The position numbers were made by a program, and so were the translations under genes. From the NCBI RefSeq assembly GCF_016907545.1, contig NZ_JAFBCD010000001.1:2976001-3040000 (forward strand): a DNA stretch of 64,000 nucleotides, written 5' to 3'. Origin of the DNA: Paenarthrobacter ilicis (GTDB lineage Bacteria; Actinomycetota; Actinomycetes; Actinomycetales; Micrococcaceae). The notes beneath the pieces were generated by a model. It made no database searches. It was given only the letters and a program-made list of their open reading frames with translations, and was not told where the DNA came from. This document shows positions 33,244-41,786 of this stretch, in pieces. The number at the start of each line of letters is the position of its first letter. Position 1 is the first letter of the stretch.

Positions 33244-34041
33244 ATGCAGATCTCCCGTTCGGTTCTGTCCGGCACCAAGATTGCCGCCGTGCTCGCAGCC
33301 GGCGCCCTGGCACTGACCGCCTGCGGTGGTTCCTCCAGCCCGGCCGCCTCCTCCGACACCGGCCTCAAGCTCATCAACGCCGGCAAGCTGACCGTTTGCT
33401 CGGATGTTCCCTACGAGCCCTTCGAATTCCAGAAGGACGGCAAGATCGTTGGCTTCGATATGGACATCGCGGCCGAAATTGCCAAGGACACCAAGACCGA
33501 ACTCAATGTGGTGGACAGCTCCTTCGAAGCAATCGAGACCGGCACCGCCCTGACCGGTTGCGACGTCTCCATTTCCTCGATCTCCATCACGGACGTCCGC
33601 AAGAGCGTCATGGACTTCTCCACCCCTTACCTGGACGACGACCTGACCCTCGTGGCCACGTCCTCCTCCGGCATCAACAACATTGACGGCGCCAAGGGCA
33701 AGAAGGTGGGCGTCCAGCAGGCAACCACCGGCGCCCAGTACGCCAAGGACAAGGGCATCGACGCACAGCAGTTCGAGGATTCCGGCCTCCTGGTCCAGGC
33801 CCTCAAGGCCGGAACCATTGACGCCGCAATCGGCAACCAGTCCGTCCTGGGCTACGCCATCAAGGATGACTCCAACCTCAAGCGCGTTGAAGACTACGCC
33901 ACGGGCGAGAAGCTTGGCATTGCCATCAAGAAGGGCAACACCGCCATGGCCGACGCCGTGAACTCCACCCTGAAGCGCATCACCGATGACGGTTCCCTGA
34001 AGAAGTTCGAGACCACCTGGTTCGGCGAAGCCACCAAGTAG
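33244..34041 (+). CDS. Amino-acid ABC transporter substrate-binding lipoprotein
   Basis: The 265-residue lipoprotein has a signal peptide with lipobox LTAC (lipid-bearing Cys about residue 27). A family 3 solute-binding fold follows: LTVCSDVPYEPFEFQKDGKIVGFDMDIAAEIAKD and VQQATTGAQYAKDKG are typical. Family 3 proteins bind polar amino acids such as glutamate, glutamine, arginine or cystine; the ligand is not determined. ATG 33244 follows AAAGGT. The last 11 codons and stop lie in an exact 36-bp tandem duplication whose second copy is untranslated. Confidence 0.92.
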   Translation: MQISRSVLSGTKIAAVLAAGALALTACGGSSSPAASSDTGLKLINAGKLTVCSDVPYEPFEFQKDGKIVGFDMDIAAEIAKDTKTELNVVDSSFEAIETGTALTGCDVSISSISITDVRKSVMDFSTPYLDDDLTLVATSSSGINNIDGAKGKKVGVQQATTGAQYAKDKGIDAQQFEDSGLLVQALKAGTIDAAIGNQSVLGYAIKDDSNLKRVEDYATGEKLGIAIKKGNTAMADAVNSTLKRITDDGSLKKFETTWFGEATK

Positions 34042-34076
34042 TTCGAGACCACCTGGTTCGGCGAAGCCACCAAGTA
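34005..34076. repeat. Exact 36-bp tandem duplication across the stop codon
   Basis: Bases 34005-34040 and 34041-34076 are identical. The first copy encodes the C-terminus of the binding protein up to its TAG (34039-34041). The second copy repeats the same codons and TAG in the 3' untranslated leader of the permease. Confidence 0.95.
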
Positions 34077-34102
34077 GTCCGAGCCCCGGCTCCCGAGATC
34101 CA

Positions 34103-34148
34103 CGCAGGTGGGCCCCGAAACCACATGTTGTTTCGGGGCCCACCTGCG
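34103..34148 (+). terminator. Very stable intercistronic hairpin
   Basis: A perfect 19-bp stem (34103-34121 with 34130-34148; core GGTGGGCCCCGAAAC) and 8-base loop lie between the binding protein and the permease. There is no T-run, so it is more likely a partial terminator or 3'-end stabiliser that raises binding-protein mRNA. Confidence 0.75.
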
Positions 34149-34169
34149 CAACACGAATGTGAGAACACC

Positions 34170-34961
34170 ATGGCAATGACTGCACGTCAACGCGCCAAAG
34201 TCAGTCTGTATGTCCAAGCCGGGATCTTCGTTGTAGTCCTGGTGGCGGTAATCCTTGCCGTGGACTGGAAGACCATCGGTACCAGCGTCTTCAACTTCGG
34301 CAAGATCGGGCCGATGTTCCCGGACATCTTCCTGGTGGGCCTCAAGAACACCCTCATCTACACTGCGCTTGCGTTTGTTGTGGGCCTGTCCGGCGGTCTG
34401 CTGCTGGCCCTGATGAAGCTCTCCTCCTTCCCCCTGTACCGTTGGCTGGCCACCGGCTACATCGAGTTCTTCCGCGGCGTTCCCGCCCTGCTGGTCTTCA
34501 TCGCCTTTGGCTACGGTGTTCCGTTGGCCTTCGGTGTCCAGTGGGACGTCAACATCGTGGTCATGGTTTCGCTGGGCATGGTGGCCTCGGCCTACATCGC
34601 TGAAACCCTCCGCGCAGGCCTCCAGGCCGTGCCCAAGGGCCAGATGGAAGCTGCCCGCTCACTGGGCATGCCGCAGTGGCGTGCCATGGTTTCAATCGTC
34701 ATCCCCCAGGCATTCAAAATTGTCCTGCCCCCGCTGACCAACGAGATCATCCTGCTCACCAAGGACTCCTCGCTGATCTACGTCCTGGGCCTCACTGCTT
34801 CCCAGTACGAACTCACCAAGTTCGGCCGCGACGGCATCTCCAGCCTTGGCGCGGGACTCACTCCGCTCCTGGTGGCCGGTGCCTTTTACCTGGTCATCAC
34901 CATCCCGTTGAGCCTCCTGGCACGGAAGTTCGAAAGCCGCTCCGCGCGGACAAAGCGATAG
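34170..34961 (+). CDS. Amino-acid ABC transporter permease
   Basis: The 263-residue permease of the HisMQ family has about five hydrophobic segments. Its loop [35 protein letters not shown] is the conserved ATPase-contact region. [14 protein letters not shown] is also typical. ATG 34170, which follows GAGAA, is preferred to a longer frame that begins within the hairpin. Only one permease is encoded, so it probably works as a homodimer with the flanking binding protein and ATPase. Confidence 0.93.
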   Translation: MAMTARQRAKVSLYVQAGIFVVVLVAVILAVDWKTIGTSVFNFGKIGPMFPDIFLVGLKNTLIYTALAFVVGLSGGLLLALMKLSSFPLYRWLATGYIEFFRGVPALLVFIAFGYGVPLAFGVQWDVNIVVMVSLGMVASAYIAETLRAGLQAVPKGQMEAARSLGMPQWRAMVSIVIPQAFKIVLPPLTNEIILLTKDSSLIYVLGLTASQYELTKFGRDGISSLGAGLTPLLVAGAFYLVITIPLSLLARKFESRSARTKR

Positions 34962-34972
34962 GCAGGACAGTC

Positions 34973-35767
34973 ATGAATAACTCCACTGGGAGCACTGCAG
35001 GCGTCCGTGCCGCGGGCGTCGAGATCAAGGACCTGCGCAAGTCTTACGGCAGCAACGAGGTCCTCAAGGGCATCTCGCTCACTGTCGAACCCGGACAGGT
35101 TGTCTGCCTGATCGGCCCGTCGGGTTCTGGAAAGTCAACACTCCTGCGCTGCGTCAACCTGCTGGAACACCCCAATGCGGGCACCATCAACGTGGGCAAG
35201 TTCGAGGCCACGGACCCAGATGTTGACCTCAACAAAATGCGCCAAAGCGTTGGCATGGTGTTCCAGCACTTCAACCTCTTCCCGCACTTGAGCGTGCTGG
35301 ACAACTGCACCATCTCGCAGATGAAGGTCCTCAAGCGTTCCAAGTCCGAGGCCGGCGACGTAGCGCGCCACAACCTCGAGCGCGTTGGCCTGGGACACTT
35401 GGCCGACCGCTTCCCGGATCAGCTCTCCGGTGGCCAGCAGCAGCGTGTTGCCATTGCGCGCGCCCTGTCCATGGACCCGCAGCTGATGCTCTTTGACGAG
35501 CCCACGTCAGCATTGGACCCGGAAACCGTGGGCGATGTCCTGGCCGTCATGCGCAAGCTGGCCCAGGAAGGCATGACCATGCTGGTGGTTACCCACGAGA
35601 TGGGCTTTGCCCGAGAAGTGGCGGACCGGGTGGTCTTCATGGATGCCGGCGTTGTGGTGGAGGAAGGTCCTGCCGAGCACGTCATCAGCGCCCCTACCCA
35701 GCCGCGTACCAAGGAATTCCTGCGACGCGTCCTGGATCCCACGCACATTGGTGTGGAAGAAGCGTAG
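34973..35767 (+). CDS. Amino-acid ABC transporter ATP-binding protein
   Basis: The 264-residue ATPase completes the importer. Walker [10 protein letters not shown] lies at 48-56. The Q-loop is in [13 protein letters not shown], the signature is [15 protein letters not shown], and Walker B is [14 protein letters not shown], with switch [18 protein letters not shown]. These features match the GlnQ/HisP polar amino-acid subfamily. ATG 34973 lies 11 bases after the permease stop; a long upstream extension of the frame is an artefact inside the permease gene. Confidence 0.95.
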   Translation: MNNSTGSTAGVRAAGVEIKDLRKSYGSNEVLKGISLTVEPGQVVCLIGPSGSGKSTLLRCVNLLEHPNAGTINVGKFEATDPDVDLNKMRQSVGMVFQHFNLFPHLSVLDNCTISQMKVLKRSKSEAGDVARHNLERVGLGHLADRFPDQLSGGQQQRVAIARALSMDPQLMLFDEPTSALDPETVGDVLAVMRKLAQEGMTMLVVTHEMGFAREVADRVVFMDAGVVVEEGPAEHVISAPTQPRTKEFLRRVLDPTHIGVEEA

Positions 35768-35782
35768 TTTCACTTATGGCGC

Positions 35783-35835
35783 ACCCTTTCGCGCCGTTCG
35801 CACCCGCGGTACTCGGTGCGAACGGCGCCAAGGGT
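35783..35835. terminator. Bidirectional terminator between the ABC operon and menD
   Basis: GCGCCGTTCGCACC (35791-35804) and GGTGCGAACGGCGC (35815-35828) form a perfect 14-bp stem, extended by ACCCTT/AAGGGT outside. It separates convergent transcription units. Confidence 0.85.
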
Positions 35836-35854
35836 AGCGACGCCGCCCAGCGTG

Positions 35855-37564
35855 TCAGCCGGCGTTCAGGACCTGCCTCACAGCTGAGCCCACGGCTTCC
35901 TTGATGCGCGCGTGCAGCGTCCTGAGGCCTGCCCGGTCCACGCGCACCTCCACAATGCTGCGTCCCTTCAGGGGTGCCTTCAGCGCGTCGGCGAGTTCCG
36001 CCGTCGTGCTGACCGCGCTGTGTCCGACGCCGTACGCGGTGGCGAGTGCGGAGATGTCCACTGAGTGCGGGGTGCCAAAGAGGCGCTCGACGGCGGTGCC
36101 GTAGGCGCCTGAGCTGTCCACCGCACCGTGCTCGAGCAGGCCGAAGATGGCCCCGCCGGAGTCGTTGAGCACCACTATCCGCAGATCCGGCACAGGTTCA
36201 CCGTGGCCCAGGAGCAGGCCGCCGGCGTCGTGCAGGAAGGTCACATCGCCCAGGAACACGGTGGTTTCGCGGCCGCTGCCCAGTGCAACTCCGGTAGCTG
36301 TGGCAATGGTCCCGTCAATGCCGGCCAGCCCGCGGTTCGCGTGCACCGTGGCCAGGGGTTCGGCGGACGGTTGACCGGCCAGGTCCACATCCCGGATGCC
36401 GTTGGAGGAGCCCAGCACCAACTGGCCGCGCGCATGCTTCCACACCGCAGCGCCCACTGAGGGGCCGGTTGCTGTGCTCCCGGCCATCAGGGTTGAATCA
36501 AGGGCATGCTGGGCCGCCGCGCCCGCAAGGAGCCAGGAATCCAACCATTCGGCAGAACCACGCCCGGCAAATTCCGCCAGTTCCGGGAGTGTCTCCAGGG
36601 GAGTTTCCCTGCGTCGGCCAGCCTCGTACCACGCCACGGGCACCGGTTGATAAATGGCGGATTCCACGGTTTCATCGGCCAGCAATGCCGAGACCGGCCG
36701 GGACAACGTGGCACGGCCGAACAGGACGACGCGTTCGATCGGGGCGTGCGATGTCCGTCCGAAGTGTTCCAGCAGCAGCCGGTAGGGGCCAATGGCGTTG
36801 GGGCCGAAGCGCGCGTTGGATGACGGTTCGGCCAGCAACGGCAACCCATGGGCTCTGGCAAATGCTTCGGCCACGGGACCGGCGTCATGACCGGCCACCA
36901 CCACCGTCCGACGCTCAGCGAGTTCGCTGGAAGCCGGCGGGAGATCGAGAGTCCGGGGACCGGCGTCGTAATGGAACACGCCCCTGCCCTCCATTGCGGG
37001 GAGGGCATCCCCCACCTCCGGTACCAGTGGATCACGGAAGGCAAGGTTTATTTGGACTGGCCCGGGAGGTGTGTCCGCAAGTGCTCCGGTGGCAGCGTAA
37101 AGGGCGGTGGCAACAGCCTTTTGGGGGTGGTCCCCTGCCTGGATGTCGACGGCGAACCTCACGTGATCGCCAAAAAGGTCCAGTTGGATGGTGGTTTGGT
37201 TGGCCCCGGTTCCGTGAAGTTCCTGGGGCCGGTCAGCGGAAACCACCACCACAGGGACAGCTGAATGGTTGGCTTCCATCACGGCGGGCAGCAGGTTTCC
37301 CACTGCTGTGCCGGAGGTGGTCACCACCGCCACGGGCGCCTGGGTGGACAGGGCCAAGCCCAGTGCGGTGAAGCCGGCGTCGCGCTCATCGATCCGGACA
37401 TGGAGCCGGACGCGGCCCGAGGTTTCTGCTTCGGCCAGGGCATAGGCCATGGGCGCAGACCGTGAACCGGGCGATACCACCACGTGCCGCACACCGCCGT
37501 CCAGCAGAGCTGTTACTGCGATCCTCGCAGCGCCGAGGGATGTCAGAGAGTCCTGGGAAGTCAC
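35855..37564 (-). CDS. menD: SEPHCHC synthase (menaquinone biosynthesis)
   Basis: The 569-residue thiamine diphosphate enzyme adds 2-oxoglutarate to isochorismate. The N-terminal pyrimidine-binding domain has VVVSPGSRSAPMAYALAE, VRLHVRIDERDAGFTALGLA and TTSGTAVGNLLPAVMEANHS. The C-terminal ThDP domain has GDVTFLHDAGGLLLG and VVLNDSGGAIFGLLEHG. Length and order are normal. GTG 37564 is the apparent start. Repeat array locus 3 begins 30 bases upstream, so the promoter lies in or next to it. Confidence 0.95.
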   Translation of the reverse strand: MTSQDSLTSLGAARIAVTALLDGGVRHVVVSPGSRSAPMAYALAEAETSGRVRLHVRIDERDAGFTALGLALSTQAPVAVVTTSGTAVGNLLPAVMEANHSAVPVVVVSADRPQELHGTGANQTTIQLDLFGDHVRFAVDIQAGDHPQKAVATALYAATGALADTPPGPVQINLAFRDPLVPEVGDALPAMEGRGVFHYDAGPRTLDLPPASSELAERRTVVVAGHDAGPVAEAFARAHGLPLLAEPSSNARFGPNAIGPYRLLLEHFGRTSHAPIERVVLFGRATLSRPVSALLADETVESAIYQPVPVAWYEAGRRRETPLETLPELAEFAGRGSAEWLDSWLLAGAAAQHALDSTLMAGSTATGPSVGAAVWKHARGQLVLGSSNGIRDVDLAGQPSAEPLATVHANRGLAGIDGTIATATGVALGSGRETTVFLGDVTFLHDAGGLLLGHGEPVPDLRIVVLNDSGGAIFGLLEHGAVDSSGAYGTAVERLFGTPHSVDISALATAYGVGHSAVSTTAELADALKAPLKGRSIVEVRVDRAGLRTLHARIKEAVGSAVRQVLNAG

Positions 37565-37593
37565 CGTTCCAGTCTATTGGCGCCCCACGGTCC

Positions 37594-37699
37594 CTCTCTC
37601 ACATCCCGACGCCCTTCCCCCATCGCTCTCTCACATCCCGACGCCCTTCCCCCATCGCTCTCTCACATCCCCACCCCAAACCACCGTCCCTCTCTCACG
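37594..37699. repeat. 32-bp-period repeat array, locus 3 (4 pyrimidine-strand units)
   Basis: CTCTCTCACATCCCGACG-type units start at 37594, 37626, 37658 and 37690 with exact 32-base steps; the last unit is partial and diverged. Only the left-hand orientation is present. The opposite orientation appears at locus 4 beyond the SOUL gene. The 145-base gap contains nothing else. Confidence 0.9.
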
Positions 37700-37708
37700 T
37701 CCCTGCGG

Positions 37709-38284
37709 TTACTGTTCCTCGACGTCGATCATGACTTCGTTGTGGCGCAAGAACCACGGCTTGAAGGGCGGATCGAAGCGTGCAAATCTGTGTGATCCGT
37801 GGGGAATCAGGCCTGCCACCTTCAGCGCCTCATTCAACGCGACGGTGTGGCGCTGGAAGGCCTCGGCCGAACCGTTTCCGGTGAAGCGTGCTACAGCCAC
37901 CAACGCCGCTGGCACCTCACGGATTTTCACCCTGGGCTCGTCTGGAATGGGTGCCGTTTCTGCTGTCAGTCCGGCTGGCAGGACGAATGCCACCGTGTAG
38001 TCGTTGTCTGCACCTCCGCCGGATGGACCGCTCTGGAGGACCGGCGCCGTCATTGACAATTTTTCTGAGGACCCTGATTCCTGTACCACCGGGGCAGTCA
38101 TGGACAGCTTACGTTGAGCCCTGTTGCTGCCACTGATGTAGTTGAAGAGGTATCGGAAAGCCTCATTGCCTGCGCGATCGAAGCTGGCGTTCACGTGCAC
38201 TTCGGCAAGAACGTGCTTGGGATATCGGCGCAGTTCAAAGTGGGCATACTGCTGGACCCGGTCATAGGGCTGTTGTTCAGTCAT
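37709..38284 (-). CDS. SOUL-family heme-binding protein
   Basis: The 191-residue protein matches the SOUL/HBP family. YAHFELRRYPKHVLAEVHVNASFDRAGNEAFRYLFNYISGSN is followed by the duplicated KLSMTAPVVQE and KLSMTAPVLQ, and ends with RFARFDPPFKPWFLRHNEVMIDV. Relatives bind heme loosely and the bacterial role is unclear. It has no signal peptide. It is flanked on both sides by 32-bp repeat arrays in inverted orientation (37594-37699 and 38342-38482), as if it lay in the loop of one larger element. Confidence 0.9.
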   Translation of the reverse strand: MTEQQPYDRVQQYAHFELRRYPKHVLAEVHVNASFDRAGNEAFRYLFNYISGSNRAQRKLSMTAPVVQESGSSEKLSMTAPVLQSGPSGGGADNDYTVAFVLPAGLTAETAPIPDEPRVKIREVPAALVAVARFTGNGSAEAFQRHTVALNEALKVAGLIPHGSHRFARFDPPFKPWFLRHNEVMIDVEEQ

Positions 38285-38341
38285 GGTGGGACTGACCCTA
38301 CGCCTGAGCCGGTCGGCCTACCAGAGTCGTTGAGGGCGGGA

Positions 38342-38482
38342 TGTGAGAGAAGGACCCGGGAAAGAGGGCGGGATGTGAGAGAAGGACCCGGGAAAGAGGG
38401 CGGGATGTGAGAGAAGGACCCGGGAAAAAGGGCGGGATGTGAGAGAAGGACCCGGGAAAAAGGGTGGGATGTGAGAGAGGGA
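38342..38482. repeat. 32-bp-period repeat array, locus 4 (5 purine-strand units)
   Basis: GGGATGTGAGAGAAGGACCC-type units place TGTGAGAGA at 38342, 38374, 38406, 38438 and 38470, all 32 bases apart. The spacer GGGAAAGAGGGC is nearly identical between units. The array starts 58 bases upstream of the SOUL start. Confidence 0.9.
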
Positions 38483-38491
38483 CAGTGGTGG

Positions 38492-38528
38492 GTGTTCTCC
38501 CGCCCAGGACGGCTGGGCGGGAGAACAC
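38492..38528 (-). terminator. Terminator of phoX
   Basis: GTGTTCTCCCGCCCA and TGGGCGGGAGAACAC form a perfect 15-bp stem with a 7-base loop, 24 bases past the phoX stop on the minus strand. Confidence 0.8.
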
Positions 38529-38551
38529 TGATCTGGCCGGAGATTCCGGTG

Positions 38552-40642
38552 CTACTTGCGGAACACCTGCACCACGGCGGGACGCGGTGCGCGGACAGCT
38601 CCTGCTGCGGGTGCTGAGCCAGCCGGTACATAATCCGGGAAGAAGGAGTGCGGAGCTTCGAACGTGCCTTCCTCGCCCGGGTGCTGGACGGCTACGAACA
38701 CTGTGCGCTCGTCGTCGTGCACAATCGGGCCACAGGTTTCGGCGTCACGCGGGACGGCCAGGAACTGTTCCACCTTGCCGCGCTCCGGACCTTCCAGGGT
38801 GACTTTGAACAGGCCGTCATTGTAGCCGATGGTGGACGGAGCGCCGTCGGTGGAGATCCACAGGTTTCCTACGGAGTCGAAGGCCACGTTGTCAGGGCAC
38901 GAGATCGGCGAGACCTTGTCAGCCGGGAATCCTGAGAAGTACGTGGAGGCGTTCTTGGACGAATCGCCAGCAACCAGCAGCAGGGTCCAGTTGAACTTGG
39001 TGCCAACCTGGTCCTTGCCTTCGGTGATTTCCACAATGTGGCCGTCACGGTTGAGGGCGCGGGGGTTGACCTCCGTGGCGCCTTCCTTGCCGGCCTTTCC
39101 GCGATCCGAGTTGTTGGTGCAGGCGACGTAGACCTTGCCCGTGCGGAGGTTGGGCTGGACGTCCTCGCAGCGGTCCATCTTGGTGGGGCCAACCTTGTCT
39201 GCGGCCAGGCGCGTGTAAACCAGGACCTCGGCAACGGACATTCCAGGAACTGCCGAGGCGCCACCAACCACCAGAGGCAACCATTCGCCGGAGCCATCGA
39301 AAGCTCCGTCACTGGGAAGCTTGCCGGTGCCGTCGATCTCGGCTGCCGGTGAGTCCCCCGTGAACCGGGCCACGTAAAGGTCACCTTCGGAGAGCAGGTT
39401 CATGTTGTTCTTGCGGGCCGCCTTGGAATCCCCGGCCTGGTACTTCCCCTTCGAGACAAACTTGTAGAGGTAATCGAAACGCTCGTCATCTCCCATGTAG
39501 GCCACTACCTTGCCGTTGGGAGCAACAATGACGTTGGCGCCCTCGTGCTTGAAACGACCCATGGCGGAGTGCTTCCTGGGCGTCGAGGTGGGGTCGAAGG
39601 GGTCGACTTCCACGATCCAGCCAAAGCGGTTGCTCTCGTTGGCGTACCCGGAGTTACGGGTATCAAAGCGCGGCTCGTCCAGCTCCCACTGACGGGTGGT
39701 GGGCTTGGCGGAGAGACCGTAGCGCTTGTCGCCGTCGCTGGTTCCCGGGGAGGCAAAGTAGCCGTTGAAGTTTTCTTCGCCGGACAGGATGGTGCCCCAC
39801 GGTGTAGTGCCGCCGGAGCAGTTACCCAAGGTGCCCTTGATCCAACGGCCGGCGGGGTCGTCAATGGTCTTGACCAAATTGGTGCCGGCGGCGGGACCGG
39901 TCAGCTCATACACGGTGTCCGTGAGGAAACGGCGGTTGAGGGCAGCACCCTGGACGTAGCTCCACGGCTTGTTCTTGTTCTTGCGCTCCAGCTCCACCAC
40001 GGCCAAGCCATGGGCAGCACGGCCGATTGCCCGGGCCTCGGCGGGGTCGAATCCCACGGGCAGCATGATGTTCTCATTGGTGTACTCGTGGTTGGTGAAG
40101 AGCACGGCCCGCCGGTCCTTGGAATCAGGGATGGGGAGTATGTCCGTGTAGTCGTTGTTGTAGCCAAACTGGCGGGCTTGGGCAGCAGCCGTCTGCTTAT
40201 TGAGGTCGAAGGCCGGTGAATCGGCAAACAGGGGGTCGCCCCAACGAATGATGGGGTTCCAGCCGAATCCCTCCGGAACTGTGAAAGCATCCACGGCTGC
40301 ATCCACGGGCTTGATGGGCGTGAATTTCAGTTTGGCTTTGTCGAAGCCCTTCTTCGCCGCGTCCGACAAACCATTGCCCGGGTCCGCCACTGCTGCGTCG
40401 CCGCCGGAAAGGGCGCCACTGAAAACGACGGCGAGCGCGCCTGCAGCGCCAAGTCCCAGTGCTGCGCGGCGGGACATGGCTGTTGAGGCGATGTCGCGGA
40501 AGTAGCCGTTGGCGCTGGTGTTGCAGACATCGCCGGAGCAGGCGTTGTCACACTTAAGCGCACAGGTCACGGCGCTGCGCTTGCCCTTGGTGTGCCCAAG
40601 CATGGGCAGCAATGGGAATGAGCGTCCGGTGGTTTCAGACAT
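38552..40642 (-). CDS. phoX: PhoX-family (DUF839) Tat-exported phosphatase
   Basis: The 696-residue protein has the long actinobacterial PhoX-like N-terminus. A Cys-rich stretch (Cys about 27, 31, 35 and 40) precedes a twin-arginine signal SRRAALGLG at 57-65 and a hydrophobic core. The DUF839 beta-propeller follows with FGYNNDYTDILP, FTNHEYTNENIM, NCSGGTTPWGTILSGEENF and CPDNVAFDSVGNLWISTDG. PhoX enzymes are calcium/iron-dependent phosphomonoesterases outside the cell. ATG 40642 follows GGAAGG; the longer frame lacks support. Calcium/iron ligands were not assigned residue by residue. Confidence 0.9.
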   Translation of the reverse strand: MSETTGRSFPLLPMLGHTKGKRSAVTCALKCDNACSGDVCNTSANGYFRDIASTAMSRRAALGLGAAGALAVVFSGALSGGDAAVADPGNGLSDAAKKGFDKAKLKFTPIKPVDAAVDAFTVPEGFGWNPIIRWGDPLFADSPAFDLNKQTAAAQARQFGYNNDYTDILPIPDSKDRRAVLFTNHEYTNENIMLPVGFDPAEARAIGRAAHGLAVVELERKNKNKPWSYVQGAALNRRFLTDTVYELTGPAAGTNLVKTIDDPAGRWIKGTLGNCSGGTTPWGTILSGEENFNGYFASPGTSDGDKRYGLSAKPTTRQWELDEPRFDTRNSGYANESNRFGWIVEVDPFDPTSTPRKHSAMGRFKHEGANVIVAPNGKVVAYMGDDERFDYLYKFVSKGKYQAGDSKAARKNNMNLLSEGDLYVARFTGDSPAAEIDGTGKLPSDGAFDGSGEWLPLVVGGASAVPGMSVAEVLVYTRLAADKVGPTKMDRCEDVQPNLRTGKVYVACTNNSDRGKAGKEGATEVNPRALNRDGHIVEITEGKDQVGTKFNWTLLLVAGDSSKNASTYFSGFPADKVSPISCPDNVAFDSVGNLWISTDGAPSTIGYNDGLFKVTLEGPERGKVEQFLAVPRDAETCGPIVHDDERTVFVAVQHPGEEGTFEAPHSFFPDYVPAGSAPAAGAVRAPRPAVVQVFRK

Positions 40643-40718
40643 GGGGGGACCTTCCAGAGGGGATACGAGGTTCCCGGTGAGCTTGTCAGCGCAAACCGAA
40701 TCTGAGAGGACGCCCGGG

Positions 40719-41738
40719 TTAATCGCGGGTGAACAAACCGTCGGGCTCTCCGTCCAACACGGCGTGCACCCTGCGGAGGCGCTCAAGCCACCAGTCCCGC
40801 CGATCGCCGGACGCTGCGTACCGTTCCAGCAGCCCAGCGTCCGCTGCGACGTCCCGCAGCCGGATGGTGCCGTCGTCGGCCACTAGAGGGTCCAGGGTGA
40901 TGTCCGAGGTGAAGAGCGAAACGGTGCCCAAGCCGCACGCGTAGGGAAGTGAAGGGAGCGCGGCGGCAAGCGCCAGCCCGGCACGGATACCCACGGAGGT
41001 GTCCAATGCGGAACTTACGACGGCGGGCAGCCCGGCCTGCTGGACAATCTCCAGTGCGCGCTGCACTCCCCCGAGTGGTGCCACCTTGACGACGATGAGG
41101 TCCGCCGCGCCGGCCCTGGCGACGCGGAGGGGATCTGATTCTTTCCGTACGCTCTCATCCGCGGCGATGAGGACGGGTGTGCCGGCTGCTGCGAGGCGGC
41201 GGCGGACCTCGGCAAGACCGTCGATGGTTGGTACGGGTTGTTCGGCGTATTCCAGGCCGACGCCGGACAGCGCACCAAGTGCCGTGACTGCGGTGTCGAT
41301 GTCCCACCCACCGTTGGCGTCAACGCGGATGGCGGCGTCCGGCAACGCTTCACGGACCGCGTTGACGCGGGCAACGTCTTCCGCCAACTCCTGACCGCGT
41401 TCGGCCACTTTGATCTTGACGGCATCCACCCGCCCAAACCTTCCCAGCACCTCCGGAACGCGCTCGGCCCCTACAGCCGGAACAGTCGCATTAACAGGGA
41501 TGCTCTGCCTCAGCGGAGCTGGAAATCCCTTCCACCCGGCCTCTATCGCTGCCGCCAGCCACCGGGACGCCTCATGGTCGCCGTATTCCGGGAAAGGGCA
41601 GAACTCGCCCCAGCCGAGCGGACCCCGCAGCAGCAGTGTTTCGCGCTCCATGATGCCGCGGAATTTCACCCTCATGGGCAGCGAAACGACGTGGGCGGAG
41701 TCGAGAAGTTCTTCGAGAGCAGGCAGGTGAGCAGGCAT
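40719..41738 (-). CDS. menC: o-Succinylbenzoate synthase
   Basis: The 339-residue enolase-superfamily enzyme dehydrates SHCHC to o-succinylbenzoate. The catalytic KxK is in DAVKIKVAE, and metal ligands are in IRVDANGGWD, EYAEQPV and IAADES, with the second Lys in LIVVKVAPLGG. GWGEFCPFPEYG near the start is characteristic. ATG 41738 is favoured by leaderless spacing after TACAGT. It follows menD-phoX on the same strand but has its own promoter. Confidence 0.93.
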   Translation of the reverse strand: MPAHLPALEELLDSAHVVSLPMRVKFRGIMERETLLLRGPLGWGEFCPFPEYGDHEASRWLAAAIEAGWKGFPAPLRQSIPVNATVPAVGAERVPEVLGRFGRVDAVKIKVAERGQELAEDVARVNAVREALPDAAIRVDANGGWDIDTAVTALGALSGVGLEYAEQPVPTIDGLAEVRRRLAAAGTPVLIAADESVRKESDPLRVARAGAADLIVVKVAPLGGVQRALEIVQQAGLPAVVSSALDTSVGIRAGLALAAALPSLPYACGLGTVSLFTSDITLDPLVADDGTIRLRDVAADAGLLERYAASGDRRDWWLERLRRVHAVLDGEPDGLFTRD

Positions 41739-41750
41739 ATTGTCACTGTA
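41739..41750 (-). promoter_or_regulatory. Predicted leaderless promoter (-10) of menC
   Basis: TACAGT (41745-41750) and six bases precede the ATG with no ribosome site. The -35 is not convincing. Confidence 0.45.
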
Positions 41751-41786
41751 CCGGCGGCTCTTCACCCGCAATGCCCACCAGTGAAG

